From the NCBI GenBank assembly GCA_948567375.1, contig OX419756.1:53892333-53956332 (forward strand): a DNA stretch of 64,000 nucleotides, in the 5' to 3' direction. Positions within the stretch are counted from its first letter, which is position 1. The number at the start of each line of letters is the position of its first letter. Of the stretch, positions 31,978-41,668 are shown piece by piece. The notes under the pieces are model-generated. The model worked only from the letters and a program-made list of their open reading frames with translations. It ran no database searches and had not been told where the DNA came from. Source of the stretch: Lunularia cruciata (lineage: Eukaryota; Streptophyta; Marchantiopsida; Lunulariales; Lunulariaceae). The translations under genes were made by a program, and so were the position numbers.

Positions 31978-34264
31978 TTGGTGTTGGCACGTGGTGGTGT
32001 TGGCACTTGGTGGGGTACTTGCGGTTGCGACTTGCGGTTGCAATTGGTGGTTCGGGTTTGCTATTGCAGTTACGTGGTCACAACGGAGTTCTTTGGAGAT
32101 TCCAGAGGAGTTAGCCCTGCAATACGCAGTGGGTTTACTCAGAGTGGTGCTCGGTATCAGCTTGTATCTCAGGTCCCAGTGAGGGAGGAGATTGACTCTG
32201 AGTTGGAGTTCAACACAGGAGCTGATTCAGTTGAGAGTGCACTTGGTGTGTCCGCACCGTTGTTGTGGGACATGGACGAGATTAATGGGGCCTTCAAAGG
32301 CCCTAGGCGTTACTCTGGTACAGTGGGTACCATTGAGTTGGATGACTTCATCCCGGAGTTTGATAGTTGGTGTGATCTGCAGCAGATACGGAACCCGACT
32401 TTGTTCACACCCTTCATGGCATGGAAGGGGTTGTTTCAGCACTTGGAGGGTCCGCCGATGGACGACTACCATGAGTTCCGGAGAGCTCATTTGGAGGAGA
32501 TTGAGTTATGGAGACAATATTGGTCTCCACACTATGTCTCCATCACTTCAGGCTCGGTGGCTAGGAGTAGATCGGCTGTACCCACGAGTTCTAGCTCGAG
32601 TAGTGTTGGTGGAGCTAGTGGAGGTGCACTAGCTGGAGATAGTGCTACTACGAGTGGAGGTACCGCTGCAGGAGGTGGTGTGGTACCGGGGTTTAACCCC
32701 ATGGTTGAGTTCTTCCTATGTTTGAGGCAGAACTACCAGGGAGTGCGGACTGACAAGCTGAGGAGCTTGCAGGAGTTCCAGCGGAAGGCTGGAGAGAGCC
32801 TACGCGAGGCATATACTCGCATGAGGCGGCTGATCAGTTTCACTCAGGGAGTTACTGAGGCCCAGGCAGTCCAATTTTGGTATGGGATATTGGACAAGGA
32901 GTTGCGACGTAGAGTTCGTGATGCTACGTTGAGTTCGTGATGCTACGTTGTTGCAGGCTACTTTGCCCACTTTGGCAGTAGTCTTTGGTTTGGCTGAGCG
33001 TATTGAGCTCAACATGGTGGAGGAGAGAGTGGTGATAGTTGGATTTGGTAGAGAGACCTCATCCACGGTTGTGACTTCTTCTAGAGTGCAGCAGAGTGCA
33101 CCACGCCCAGTTGGTTTTCGAGGACAGGGTGGACAGCCCAGATCTTATGGAGCGAGTGGAGGGCCTAGTGGAGTTAGACCCTTACCCTCATTTTTGGGTC
33201 AGCAGTAGCCAGTGAGTGGTGGTGTTGCTTGTTGGACTTGTGGTGGACCTCACCATAGGAGAGAGTGTACTCAGGGCAGCGGACCTGATACCTCTGGTGC
33301 ATCACAGCCAGCACAGAGGCAGTGTGAGCATTGCCACAGATTTGGTCACACTAGTGACCGGTGTTTTGACCTACACCCGGAGTTACGGAGTGGTAGGGCT
33401 GCTATGGCAGGTAGTAGAGGAGCTCCAGTTCATGGAGGACGAGGTGGTAGAGGTGGTGGTAGAGGATCTACACCTAGTAGGGGTGTAGTATCTGCCCTTA
33501 CTTCTGACACAGCTATGGCTACTCGGATTGAGCAGTTGGAGCAGAGATTCGCTATTATGGCTATTGCTCAGAGGAGATCAGATTCGGGTGTTGAGGCTTC
33601 CACCTCATATGTTGGTGATAGAGATGCTTTGGACTTCATGTGCGGAGCAGCACAGGTAGATGCATCTGCAGCAGTGACTAGGAGTGCAGTACGTGCTCCA
33701 GAGCCTAGAGGAGCATCAGTGGAGTTGGACCTACAGAGAGGAGAGGTTGGGAGACAGGTCAGACTTCCCCAGTCTTTCACGCTATCTGAGGCATTGCAGA
33801 CAACATCCATGGTTCCCAGTGCAGGTGTGGTAGGTGGTGATGGAGTACATGATGGACTACCTGCTAGTCAGCCACCTGCTACTACACAGACTGAGTCTAG
33901 CATGATGTTGGGGGCGGCTCAGCTGATTATGCGGCATCCTTTATTTTCAGCCAGTGACATGTTTACATTGGGAGTTGACCCGGCCCCAGTGTTCCGGTTG
34001 GCTGCCACGTTGTGTGAGAGTAGGGATGGTGCAGTTCCTACTACTAGAGCAGAGGTGGTTGGTAGTGGATCTGACTTGATTGAGGAGCATGGGATCCATT
34101 CAGCGACCAGTGGGTTGTGGCAGGCAGCAGCGGCTAGACTGGAGGAGTTGCCAGCTAGACCGGCCTTTGAGAGAGCGCGGATTACACCTGGTGTTGTCCT
34201 ATTGGATAACCAGAGGGGGATTTTTTGTTTGGTGAGACCTTCAGGGAAGGTCTATACACCATAG
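31978..34264 (+). pseudogene. M1 gag: capsid and two zinc knuckles, ending at a TAG before protease
   Basis: The N-terminal part (to 32940) contains IELDDFIPEFDSWCDLQQIR and YHEFRRAHLEEIELWRQYW, a Ser/Gly/Thr-rich linker, then the Gag-type YQGVRTDKLRSLQEFQRKAG with SLREAYTRMRRLI. A 19-bp tandem duplication (32912-32949) shifts the frame; the TAG at 33209 is CAG in M2. Then CWTCGGPHHRRECTQ (imperfect knuckle) and CEHCHRFGHTSDRC (C-x2-C-x4-H-x4-C). A GRGGRGGGRGST stretch follows. The TAG at 34262-34264, just before the protease, is shared with M2. The start codon is unclear: M2 has an ATG at 45612 where M1 has GTG. Confidence 0.85.
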
Positions 34265-34620
34265 AGAGTCTTGTTAGACTCTGGTGCGTAGCCCCTTATG
34301 TTGGGGAAGGCTGCAGTTATCGGTCTGGAGTTACGGAAGACCGATGTGGAGAGGTGTCCATTTCAGATCCCGACATCTCTAGGTGGTGGTTCGACACAGT
34401 ACATCACACGTGGGGAGCTTCTTGTCCAAGTTCAGCCTGGTCATCCGACTGATAGCTCAGTGGTGAGAGCTTAGGCTATTGCGACGATAGTTGAGTCATA
34501 TGATGTGCTAGTTGGGAGAGCAGTGTTATACCCTATGGGTTTCAGCATTGACTATTGGGAGGAGACAACCTCTTATAGACCTGGTTGGCAGTCTGGTGAG
34601 GGACGGGTATGTCGCCTACC
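34265..34620 (+). pseudogene. M1 retroviral-type aspartic protease
   Basis: RVLLDSGA (active-site D-S-G), then LMLGKAAVIGLELRKTDVER and YDVLVGRAVLYPMGFSIDYW, which parallels the C-terminal hydrophobic and flap-end region of gypsy proteases (usually ...DVILGMDWL...). A TAG follows DSGA (34289, CAG in M2) and another lies at 34472 (CAG in M2). It would release the methyltransferase, RT and integrase from the polyprotein. Confidence 0.8.
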
Positions 34621-34799
34621 AGTACGCTTCAGTAGTGGCAGTCTTGGCTCACTACAGTCCGGGACCATGGCAGCATCAGTTTTGGCTTGCAGCGGTGCAG
34701 TTACGGGGCCTGGTGACTTGTTGGAGGGGAACGCCCATGCAGAGGATACTCCGGTACCAGAGGAGATCACTCGGCTATGGAGTACGAGTGGGATTGTTC

Positions 34800-36274
34800 C
34801 ATCCACCTTGGATGTTCCATTGTGGAGTTCAGAGGAGGCATTGCAGTAGCATGCGGATCAGTTGGTGCAGCAGGCTTGGAGTGGAGCCTTCGTACCATCA
34901 GGGGATGAGTGTGAGGATGAGCCTCCAGAGGTGATTGCTTTGACACCTCTAGATACCACACTCATTGCTTGGCAGTATCCAGTAGAGGGGATATGTCTAT
35001 TGGAGTTGTTTGGTGGGATCAGCACCGGACTAGTTGCGGTGTTACAGGCGGGTATCCGAGTACAGAGGTACTTGTATGAAGAAAGAGATGAGACTGCTAG
35101 GCAAGTCTCTCTACATCATGTGGCACACTTGGCCTATCGGTATCCGGAGTTATTACCGATGTCAGCAGTTAGAGGTTACCAGAAGGCCTTACTAGGAGAC
35201 ATTTCCTTACTGGGGGCGCATGACCTAGAGAGACATGGGCCTGTTCACTTGGTGATTTCTGGATGGCCATGTCAGGGACATACACGTGCGGGCCGCGGTT
35301 TGGGTCTTCAAGATCCTTGTTCTGGTGTGTTTTGGGAGATGTTACGGATACTACGACATCTCCAGGTTCATCAGTCTGTTTCTCCAGCTTACCTTTTGGA
35401 GAACGTTCCATTGATGGGTGATTCTCGCACTAGAGTGGTGGCGAGTACACATCAGGTCCATTCTTGGATGGGACCTACTGTATTGTTAGATGCAGCCAGA
35501 GTGGGATCACAGGCTCATCGTCTTTGTCTTTGGTGGACGAACCTCTTACCCAGAGAGGTTCTACAGCGTGCTTATGATGGGATTCAGCGACTGGACCACA
35601 TTCTTGTTGATGATATCTTGGATGTTGGGCGTCAGTCTCAAATAGTGGTAGTGGCTGATAGGTCACCTATGGCAGTGGTGAACCTAGTTGGATAGCCTAG
35701 AGCTGCATTTCCCACACTCATGAGTTTCCCAGGCTCTCATGCTTTTTGAGAGGGAGGACCTGGACTTGTTTGGGACTCACAGTTACAGCAGTTGGTGGAG
35801 CCCAATGCTGATGAGAAAGAGCGGGCGATGGGTTTTTGCACCGGTATTACCGCTGTTCCAGTAGTGTCAGAGGCATCTAGGCATCAGGTGTTAGGTCAGG
35901 CTATGGACCTGAACTGTTTGACCTGGATTGTGAGCCTTGGCTTGGCAGAGCAGTGTAGGATGCGCTTCATAGGCATCACCACTCGGACACTTGTGAGCCC
36001 TGTGCCTATCGAGACGATTCAGGCACATGCTGGGGGCGATGGACCAAGTGGACATGGTATTCTTGGGATACATCCAGTAGCTACTAGGGAGAGTGGTCTA
36101 CTTGGAGTCCATCCAGGTGAGCGTGGGCTAGTTAGATTACACCCTTGGTCCACATGGGATGCAGCCAGAGGACGTATGGAGCTTGCAGCCAGAGTGGAGG
36201 GAGTTTCTCACACAGAGGTTGGGACCTCTAGTGGTCGGGAGCATGACACCATTGCTCCCAAGGGCCCTGTGTAG
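34800..36274 (+). pseudogene. M1 C5-cytosine DNA methyltransferase domain inside pol
   Basis: In frame between protease and RT. Motif I LLELFGGISTGL (34997-35032), acidic motif II region YLYEERDETARQV, motif IV ISGWPCQGHTRAGRG with the catalytic Cys (PCQ, 35267-35275), FWEMLRIL, motif VI YLLENVPLMGD (ENV, 35399-35407), motif VIII-like AHRLCLWWTNL, a variable region, then motifs IX-X: EPNADEKERAMGF and RHQVLGQAMDLNCLTWIV. Motifs run I to X, not permuted as in DRM. Motif I resembles DNMT3 (LFDGIATG); PCQ resembles bacterial, DNMT1 and CMT enzymes. No BAH, UBA or chromodomain is seen. Size ~340 aa. Stops at 35693 (TAG), 35747 (TGA) and 36272 (TAG) are shared with M2. It would methylate cytosine C5 using S-adenosylmethionine; target unknown. 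Confidence 0.92.
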
Positions 36275-36399
36275 CAGCCAGTCAGTACGTCTTCCACTCC
36301 TACTACAGTTACAGAGGATACTTGGGAGCCAGATCTTGGACCCAAGCTTACTTGAGAGGAAAGACGGAGGGTTTGGAGGTTCTTGAGGAGTCACACGAG

Positions 36400-37300
36400 T
36401 TGTTTTGCCTTCAGTATGAAGGATTTGGGTGCTCTGAAGGGACCTGGTATACGGATTGAGGTGACTAGCGACACACCTGTTTTCCGATGTCCTTATTGAT
36501 ATAGTGAGATGGAGAGGACATTGATTCAGAGCCGGAGTAGTGACCTTTTTGAGGCTGGTTTGGTGGAGATTTCACATGGAGAGTATGCATCAGCGACAGT
36601 GATGCCAGCCAAGAAGGATATGCATGGCAACTATACAGACAGGCGGATGTGTGGAGATTACCGTCCTATCAACCGACAGACCAGGGCTGATCAGTATGCC
36701 ATGCCTACATCGGAGGAGATTTTTGATGCGATTGGGCATACAAAGGTCTTCAGTACTTTGGATCTTCAAGCGGGATATCATCAGTTGCCGGTCAGGGAGG
36801 AGGATAAGTCCAAGATAACATTTTGGGCTATTGATCCTCACGGCAAGGATGTGTTATATCAGTGGAGGTTCTTACCATTTGGGTTAAAGAACGCTCCTGC
36901 TGAGTTCCAGAGGGTCATGGATAGGATCCTAGCTGGATTGGATTTTGCTCGGTGCTATATTGATGACATTTTGGTTTATAGCACTACTGTGGAGGAGCAT
37001 GAGAGACAATTGTTGGAGGTGTTTGAGAGGTTGAGATCTCATGGACTCAAACTACATCCTGAGAAGTGTAGGTTCTTCCACGAGCAGGTTGAGTATTTGG
37101 GTCACACTATCTACCCCGGAGGACTTGGTGTCCAGCAGACCAAGGTGGAGGCTATTGCATGTATTCCTCGGCCTACGGATGTGAGCAGAGTGCGAGCATT
37201 CCTTGGGTTGGCGAACTTCTATCGCCGCTATGTTAGAGGATTTAGTGCCATTGCCAAGGCCTTGACGAAGCTGACCAAGCTTACAAAGGAGTGGTGTTGG
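36400..37300 (+). pseudogene. M1 reverse transcriptase
   Basis: Open from 36509. Contains EISHGEYASATVMPAKKDM, RMCGDYRPINRQTRADQYAM, FSTLDLQAGYHQLPVREEDK (first catalytic Asp), WRFLPFGLKNAPAEFQRVMD and the active site ARCYIDDILVYSTTVEEHE (Y-I-D-D), then LHPEKCRFFHEQVEYLGHTI and RAFLGLANFYRRYVRGFSAI. The domain is complete and all key residues are kept. The part before 36509 is broken by a TGA at 36497 (CAA in M2). Confidence 0.95.
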
Positions 37301-38047
37301 GGAGATGAGCAGGAGAGAGCTTTTGTAGAGCTCAAGGAGAGGTTGACATCTGCTCCTATTTTGAGGAGACCGATCAGGGGACGACCATTTCAAGTTCACA
37401 CTGATTGGAGTATGTTGGAGCTTGGAGCGGTGCTCACCCAGCATGATGATGAGGAGAAGGAGTTTGTGGTAGCCTATGCTAGTCGCTCCAACAATTCAGC
37501 GGAGGCAAAGTATAGTTCATATGAGATAGAGTGCTTGGCAGCAGTTTGGGCAGTAGCACATTTCCGATGTTACCTGTTTGGCAACCCCTTCACTCTCATC
37601 ACTAATCATCAGCCGCTGAAGTGGTTGATGGAGTCCGACAAGCTTTCAGGGAAGCTTGCACGATGGGCTCTGATTTTACAGGAGTATGATTTCACGGTTG
37701 TTCACAGACCTGGAGTGGTGAACCGTGATGCAGATGGGTTGAGTAGAAACCCATGTCCCAGCCAGCAAGATCAGACCGGAGCACGTTGGCATGGTAAGAT
37801 AGATGAGGAGATGGTGCTAGGTTGGCATGCATCGGCCATTCTGTGTATATTTGCAGAGACTTTGGTGGTATCTCTCTTAGTGCATACAAGAGGAGTTATT
37901 GAGGTCACAGATCCAGAGAGTGAAGATATTGGTACAGTTCAGCGAGACATTCATGATGATGTCTTAGTGATGGACTATCTTCGCACTGGTGTTGTGGGTG
38001 GCACAGTTGGGGCCAAGGAGAGCGACCGTGTTCTTCAGCAAGTCTGA
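37301..38047 (+). pseudogene. M1 RNase H
   Basis: Same frame as RT. FQVHTDWSMLELGAVLTQHD (first Asp), YSSYEIECLAAVWAVAHFRC (Glu), FTLITNHQPLKWLM (the usual Asp is Asn in M1 but Asp in M2, TDHQPLKWL), HRPGVVNRDADGLSRNP (last Asp). It degrades the RNA strand during cDNA synthesis. The Asp-to-Asn change probably disables this copy. The frame ends at 38045-38047. Confidence 0.9.
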
Positions 38048-39012
38048 CGGTTCAGATTGGAGGGTAGACACCTTTTGCGTGTATGGGAGGATGGTAGAGT
38101 GCGAGTAGTACCACTTCCATCACAGAGACCACAGTTGGTCCGTCAGCTCATAAGGAGCTAGGACATTTTGGAGTAAAGCGTACATATAGCTTACTCCAGA
38201 GTCATTATTGGTGGCGCGGTATGGAGACCGAGGTACAACAGTTTGTTGCCAGATGTGTGGTTTGTGACTGAGTTAGAGCATCATTCAATGCTCCTATGCC
38301 ACAGTTACACCCATTACCTATCATGGGATTGGGTTACCGTTGGAGTTTGGACTTTGCCGGACCTTTACCGCTGACTGTGAGACATCATCGGTATGTTTTG
38401 GTGATGGTGGAGCACTTCTCCAAGTGGATTGAGTTGGTAGCACTTCCTGACAAGTCTAGTGAAGGGACAGCTTACTCGTTCTTGGATCGAGTTCTTAGTC
38501 ATTTTGGTGCACCAGCTGAGGTTTTGACTGATCAGGGTATAGAGTTCTTGGGAGAGTTTCAAGTCTTGTGTGACAAGGCTTTGATTGATCATCGTACTAC
38601 ATCCCGAGATCACCCTGAGGCAGATGGCTTAGCAGAGAGAGTGGTTCAGACGGTGAAGAGAGGATTGCAAAAGTATGGTTTGCAGAGAGGCCACTTGGGA
38701 GATTGGGATCTCCAGTTACCTTGGTTGGCCATGGGCTATCAGTTCAGCCGGCAAGCCTCCTTAGCATCCTTCTCTCCATACTTTCTACTCTATGGACGAG
38801 ATCCAGATTTACCTGCAGCCATTCGTCGAGATGCTACTATAGTTTTGGACTTGGATGACCCCGATGTATGGATGAACGCATGTTCTCAGCGGGTAGAGAT
38901 CTTTCGGAGAGTGATGCCGATGCCCTTTGAGAACTTGGCGATTGCTCAGCATAGAGATACTTTACGCTATGCTACCATTCGAGGAGGAGATTATAGACCC
39001 TCGATCCGTTGA
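38048..39012 (+). pseudogene. M1 integrase (DDE)
   Basis: Zinc-binding part: ELGHFGVKRTYSLLQSHYWW, then CVVCD; a 1-nt deletion near 38150 moves the frame and a TGA replaces CGA at about 38269. Core: WSLDFAGPLPL (Asp), VLTDQGIEFLG (Asp), EADGLAERVVQTVKRGLQKY (Glu), giving the DDE triad. Then SPYFLLYGRDPDLP. The TGA at 39010-39012 (ancestral CGA, RRFHPGD) is shared with M2. A DDE integrase, not a tyrosine recombinase, so 4-bp target duplications are expected. Confidence 0.92.
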
Positions 39013-39387
39013 TTTCATCCAGGCGACTATGTATATCTATAGCAGACAGCACCGACAACACTTGATGTTTCTACAGGCCGCACTATCTTGAGAGTGCATG
39101 AGGTTTTGCCATTTGGAGTCCTTGTGTTAGAAGGACGTGATGGTGTTGTTTGGAAGGATCATGTGCGCAATTGTGCGCCATGCCACCTTCCAAACATTGA
39201 TGGTACTATGGACCCAAGCTTGGCACTTGTACGTACAGGCTTGAGGTGTATGTTATGTGGCTCTTCTGGTGGAGCTGCTACTATGTTAGTGTGTGATAGC
39301 TGTTCAAGAGGATGGCATATGGCATGTATGACTCCTCCCCTCACGGTGGTTCCTAAGGGACAGTGGTTATGTCCTAGATGTACTTGA
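39013..39387 (+). pseudogene. M1 PHD finger at the pol C terminus
   Basis: After the integrase C-terminal SH3-like stretch (LRVHEVLPFGVLVLEGRDGV), residues from 39244-39384 form a canonical C4-H-C3 PHD finger: CMLC, 11 residues, CDSC, 4 residues, H-x2-C, 14 residues, CPRC, with the typical Trp (GQWLCPRC) two residues before the last pair. The frame then ends at TGA 39385-39387. PHD fingers usually read histone H3 tails. The position equals that of the chromodomain in chromoviruses. In M2 one Cys is Tyr and the end is deleted. Confidence 0.92.
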
Positions 39388-39555
39388 CCTATAGCTAGTT
39401 CATTCTTTATATGGTATAGATTGCAGACAGGCGACTAACGATGGGGCTCCATAACACCCGGCCTCCTGATCTTTGCCCATTAGAGGGTATACCATATACT
39501 TAGAGTAGATGGCTATCTGGAGTTAGAGGGACCTAACCGCCAGCTAGGGGTGCGA
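39388..39555 (+). other. M1 3' untranslated region before B1
   Basis: 168 bp without ORF. No clear polypurine tract adjoins A2; the nearest purine-rich run is CTAGGGGTGCGA at 39544-39555, just before B1. Confidence 0.6.
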
Positions 39556-39663
39556 TTGTGGCACTTTAGAGTCTATGTATGACTTATGTGTGAGTTGTGC
39601 TTTTATAGTGTATGATGTTGACAGCGATGTATATTGTGTAGCGATGTATATACGCACAATAGC
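39556..39663 (+). repeat. M1 repeat B1
   Basis: 108 bp starting TTGTGGCACTTTAGAG and ending CGCACAATAGC, directly followed by A2. Nearly identical to B2, except that B2 ends CGCACGACA. Confidence 0.9.
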
Positions 39664-40112
39664 TGTCACGCCATTTGTAGTTCCGCATCTAGATGCTCGG
39701 ACACTGGAGTTCTAGTGATGGTAGTTATAGTTATTCTAGTAGTTTCTCAAGGACTACTTTCAAATGGTTAGATTTTGTGTTTGGGGTACTGACTTCACGG
39801 TGGGGCCCACCGTCACTTTGCACCGTTTGCACCGTCGAGTGTGCCGTCAGCGGGACCGTTAGGGTTTCAGGGCTAGCTCGAGTCCAGGGGGTATAGTTTC
39901 AAAGTGAGCTCCAGAGAGCTTACTTCTCTGATGTTGAGCCTTCGAGTTCCTGGCTATGGTGGACAGAGGCCGGCGAGCATCACCTGGATTCTCTATGCTT
40001 GAGTGGGTGTGGCTTGACTGTAATCAGTGCCCAGTTGTTGGCAGTTTATAGAGTGACAGATCAAGTACTGATCTGAGTTGAGTTGAGTGGAGAATGTTAA
40101 GCAATCTGATTA
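39664..40112 (+). repeat. M1 repeat A2
   Basis: 449-bp copy of A1 (TGTCACGCC to AATCTGATTA). Where A1 runs on into the leader, A2 runs directly into B2. Confidence 0.9.
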
Positions 40113-40218
40113 TTGTGGCACTTTAGAGTCTATGTATGACTTATGTGTGAGTTGTGCTTTTATAGTGTATGATGTTGACAGCGATGTATGTTGTGTAGCA
40201 ATGTATATACGCACGACA
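40113..40218 (+). repeat. M1 repeat B2 (element 3' end)
   Basis: 106 bp, TTGTGGCAC to CGCACGACA, then T-b flank ACTCTCCC. The terminal GACA is the inverted complement of the 5' TGTC. The same 106-bp end closes M2 (52790-52895). Confidence 0.9.
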
Positions 40219-41668
40219 ACTCTCCCTTCTCATACTTGCTCTCCACCACATCTATGGATGCTATCCCCTTACCTTTGTTTGGATTTGGAGCCACTTGGGT
40301 TTCACTACCTCCCTCTTTCCCTCTATTGGCACCCTCAAAGCCCCTTCCTCCATGGTAAGTGGAATTTGGGCAATTCCTTTGGATATGGCCTCTTCCTCCA
40401 CAACCAAAACAATTTCTATCATTGAAATTGTTGGCTTGTTGGCCTCCACAATATGGATAGTTTCAATAACTCCTAGGCCCTCTCCCTACATTTTTATCCA
40501 CCTCTCTCTTCTCCCATTGTTGAATTTTTGGTGCAATTGAGCTAGACCAGTGAGCACCACATTGATCTTGAGATCCGCAAGTTGTTCTTTGATGGTTTGA
40601 AGTGGATCCTTTGGTGGAGGTGCAAGAATTGGAGAAACTATTTCTTGTGGTGCAATCCTTGTCACTAAAGTATCAGAAATTTCACCATACTTGTAGCCTT
40701 GAGGAGGATGCACAACCTCTTTCACAACCAAATCACTCTCATCCCCTTCCAAACTCTCCTCCATACAAATTGCGATCTTGATAGCTTCAACCTTGGAAGA
40801 AGGTTTCTCATATCTCACCTTGCTTCTAATTTGTGGTCTCAATCCTCCCACAAAATTCTTGGTGAGCATGGCCCTATTCCAATCATACTAGTCTCCACAT
40901 CATTCTCACCCTTCCTCAACACTATACAAAATCTGGACTCTAACTTTTTCACTCTTTCCACATAGACTCTCACTTTCTCTCCATCTCCTTGTTTGAGAAA
41001 GGTAACCTCACTCATCAATCTCTCATTACTCTCATCTAGTAGAAAGTTCTCAATGAGTGTTGAAGTCCAACTCTCCCAAGACTCTTCTTCCCCATCTCTC
41101 CTCTCTCTCTTTTGGTATTTTGACTCATACCATGTAAGTGCTACATCAACAAAGAAATCTGGTAATAATGAGGCCCACTCATTCTTCCTCCTCTCATTGT
41201 TTCCTATGCAAACTCTCTTGAAGTCTCCCACAAAGGCCTTCACATCTTCTCCATCTTTGCCAAAGAAAACTAGAAGTTTTTCTATCTTTCTCTCAATTTT
41301 TTTTCTCTTTTCTTTTCTCTCACTCTATAACTTATAGAGTATGTACATGACTAACACCATTTGAGAATAATCTACCCTAGGGAACACAAAAGGTTTAGGT
41401 TGCTCCAAGATTTCTATAGCAACATCAAATCCTAGAGTGCATATTAATCGAACTCTCATGGATAGTTTATTCATAAGTTGAAAGATTATCTCCATCACTA
41501 ATCTTGAGAACTAGCTGATGAATGTGGTAGTATTTCTATAGCCTCTTGAAGGTGATAGTATTTTTGTAACTATACTAAGACTCTCTCCAAAATCCTTTAC
41601 CAAAGTCTCCAAAAGTGCTTTTACTCTACTACACTCATGTCCTTTTGGAAGTCCTTCCACTCCACAAA
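40219..41668 (-). pseudogene. T-b2 gag
   Basis: Minus strand: capsid (41243-40839: ALTWYESKYQKRERRDGEEE, SWTSTLIENFLLDES), linker (40869-40486) and the nucleocapsid knuckle CFGCGGRGHIQRNC near 40400-40370, continuing toward protease at 40219. It is truncated at 41668 by L-g, within the segment equivalent to the extra knuckle of T-a (GLPKGHECSRVKALLETL). Frameshifts are present. Confidence 0.85.

Larger units (their letters stand above)
30276..40218 (+). mobile_element. M-element copy M1: gypsy element with DNA methyltransferase and PHD finger
   Basis: A full-length 9,943-bp element inserted in T-b2. The flanks are ATTC (30272-30275) and ACTC (40219-40222), a 4-bp duplication with one change; joined flanks restore T-a 3135-3150. 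Layout: A1 repeat, leader with a tRNA-like insert, PBS-like site, gag with two zinc knuckles, protease, C5 methyltransferase, RT, RNase H, integrase, PHD finger, B1, A2, B2. All coding domains lie in one frame apart from a 19-bp duplication at 32912-32949 and a 1-nt deletion near 38150. About a dozen stops are present. A1 and A2 differ at roughly 15 of 449 positions, so it is fairly young. Confidence 0.92.
20752..41668 (-). mobile_element. T-element composite T-b, host of L-f and M1
   Basis: A minus-strand T-element inserted in L-d. It is composite. T-b1 (20752-23137) has a 3' LTR, PPT, integrase and RNase H, and joins at 23137/23138 an LTR remnant of T-b2 (23138-41668), which has its own PPT, pol, protease and gag. 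T-b2 is interrupted by L-f (25685-29382) and M1 (30276-40218) and is cut at 41668 by the L-g LTR. The remaining gag and 5' LTR are beyond the window. Confidence 0.85.

Noticed and set aside
34800-36274. Methyltransferase as a host gene or gene fragment into which a transposon inserted
   Set aside because: The domain is in the same frame as protease and RT, has no introns or own start, and occurs identically placed in M2 at another site.
30276-40218. Classification of the M-element as DIRS/Ngaro-type because of split direct repeats
   Set aside because: A DDE integrase with zinc-binding region, a retroviral-type protease and 4-bp target duplications are present; no tyrosine recombinase motif is seen. 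Only the terminal layout is similar.
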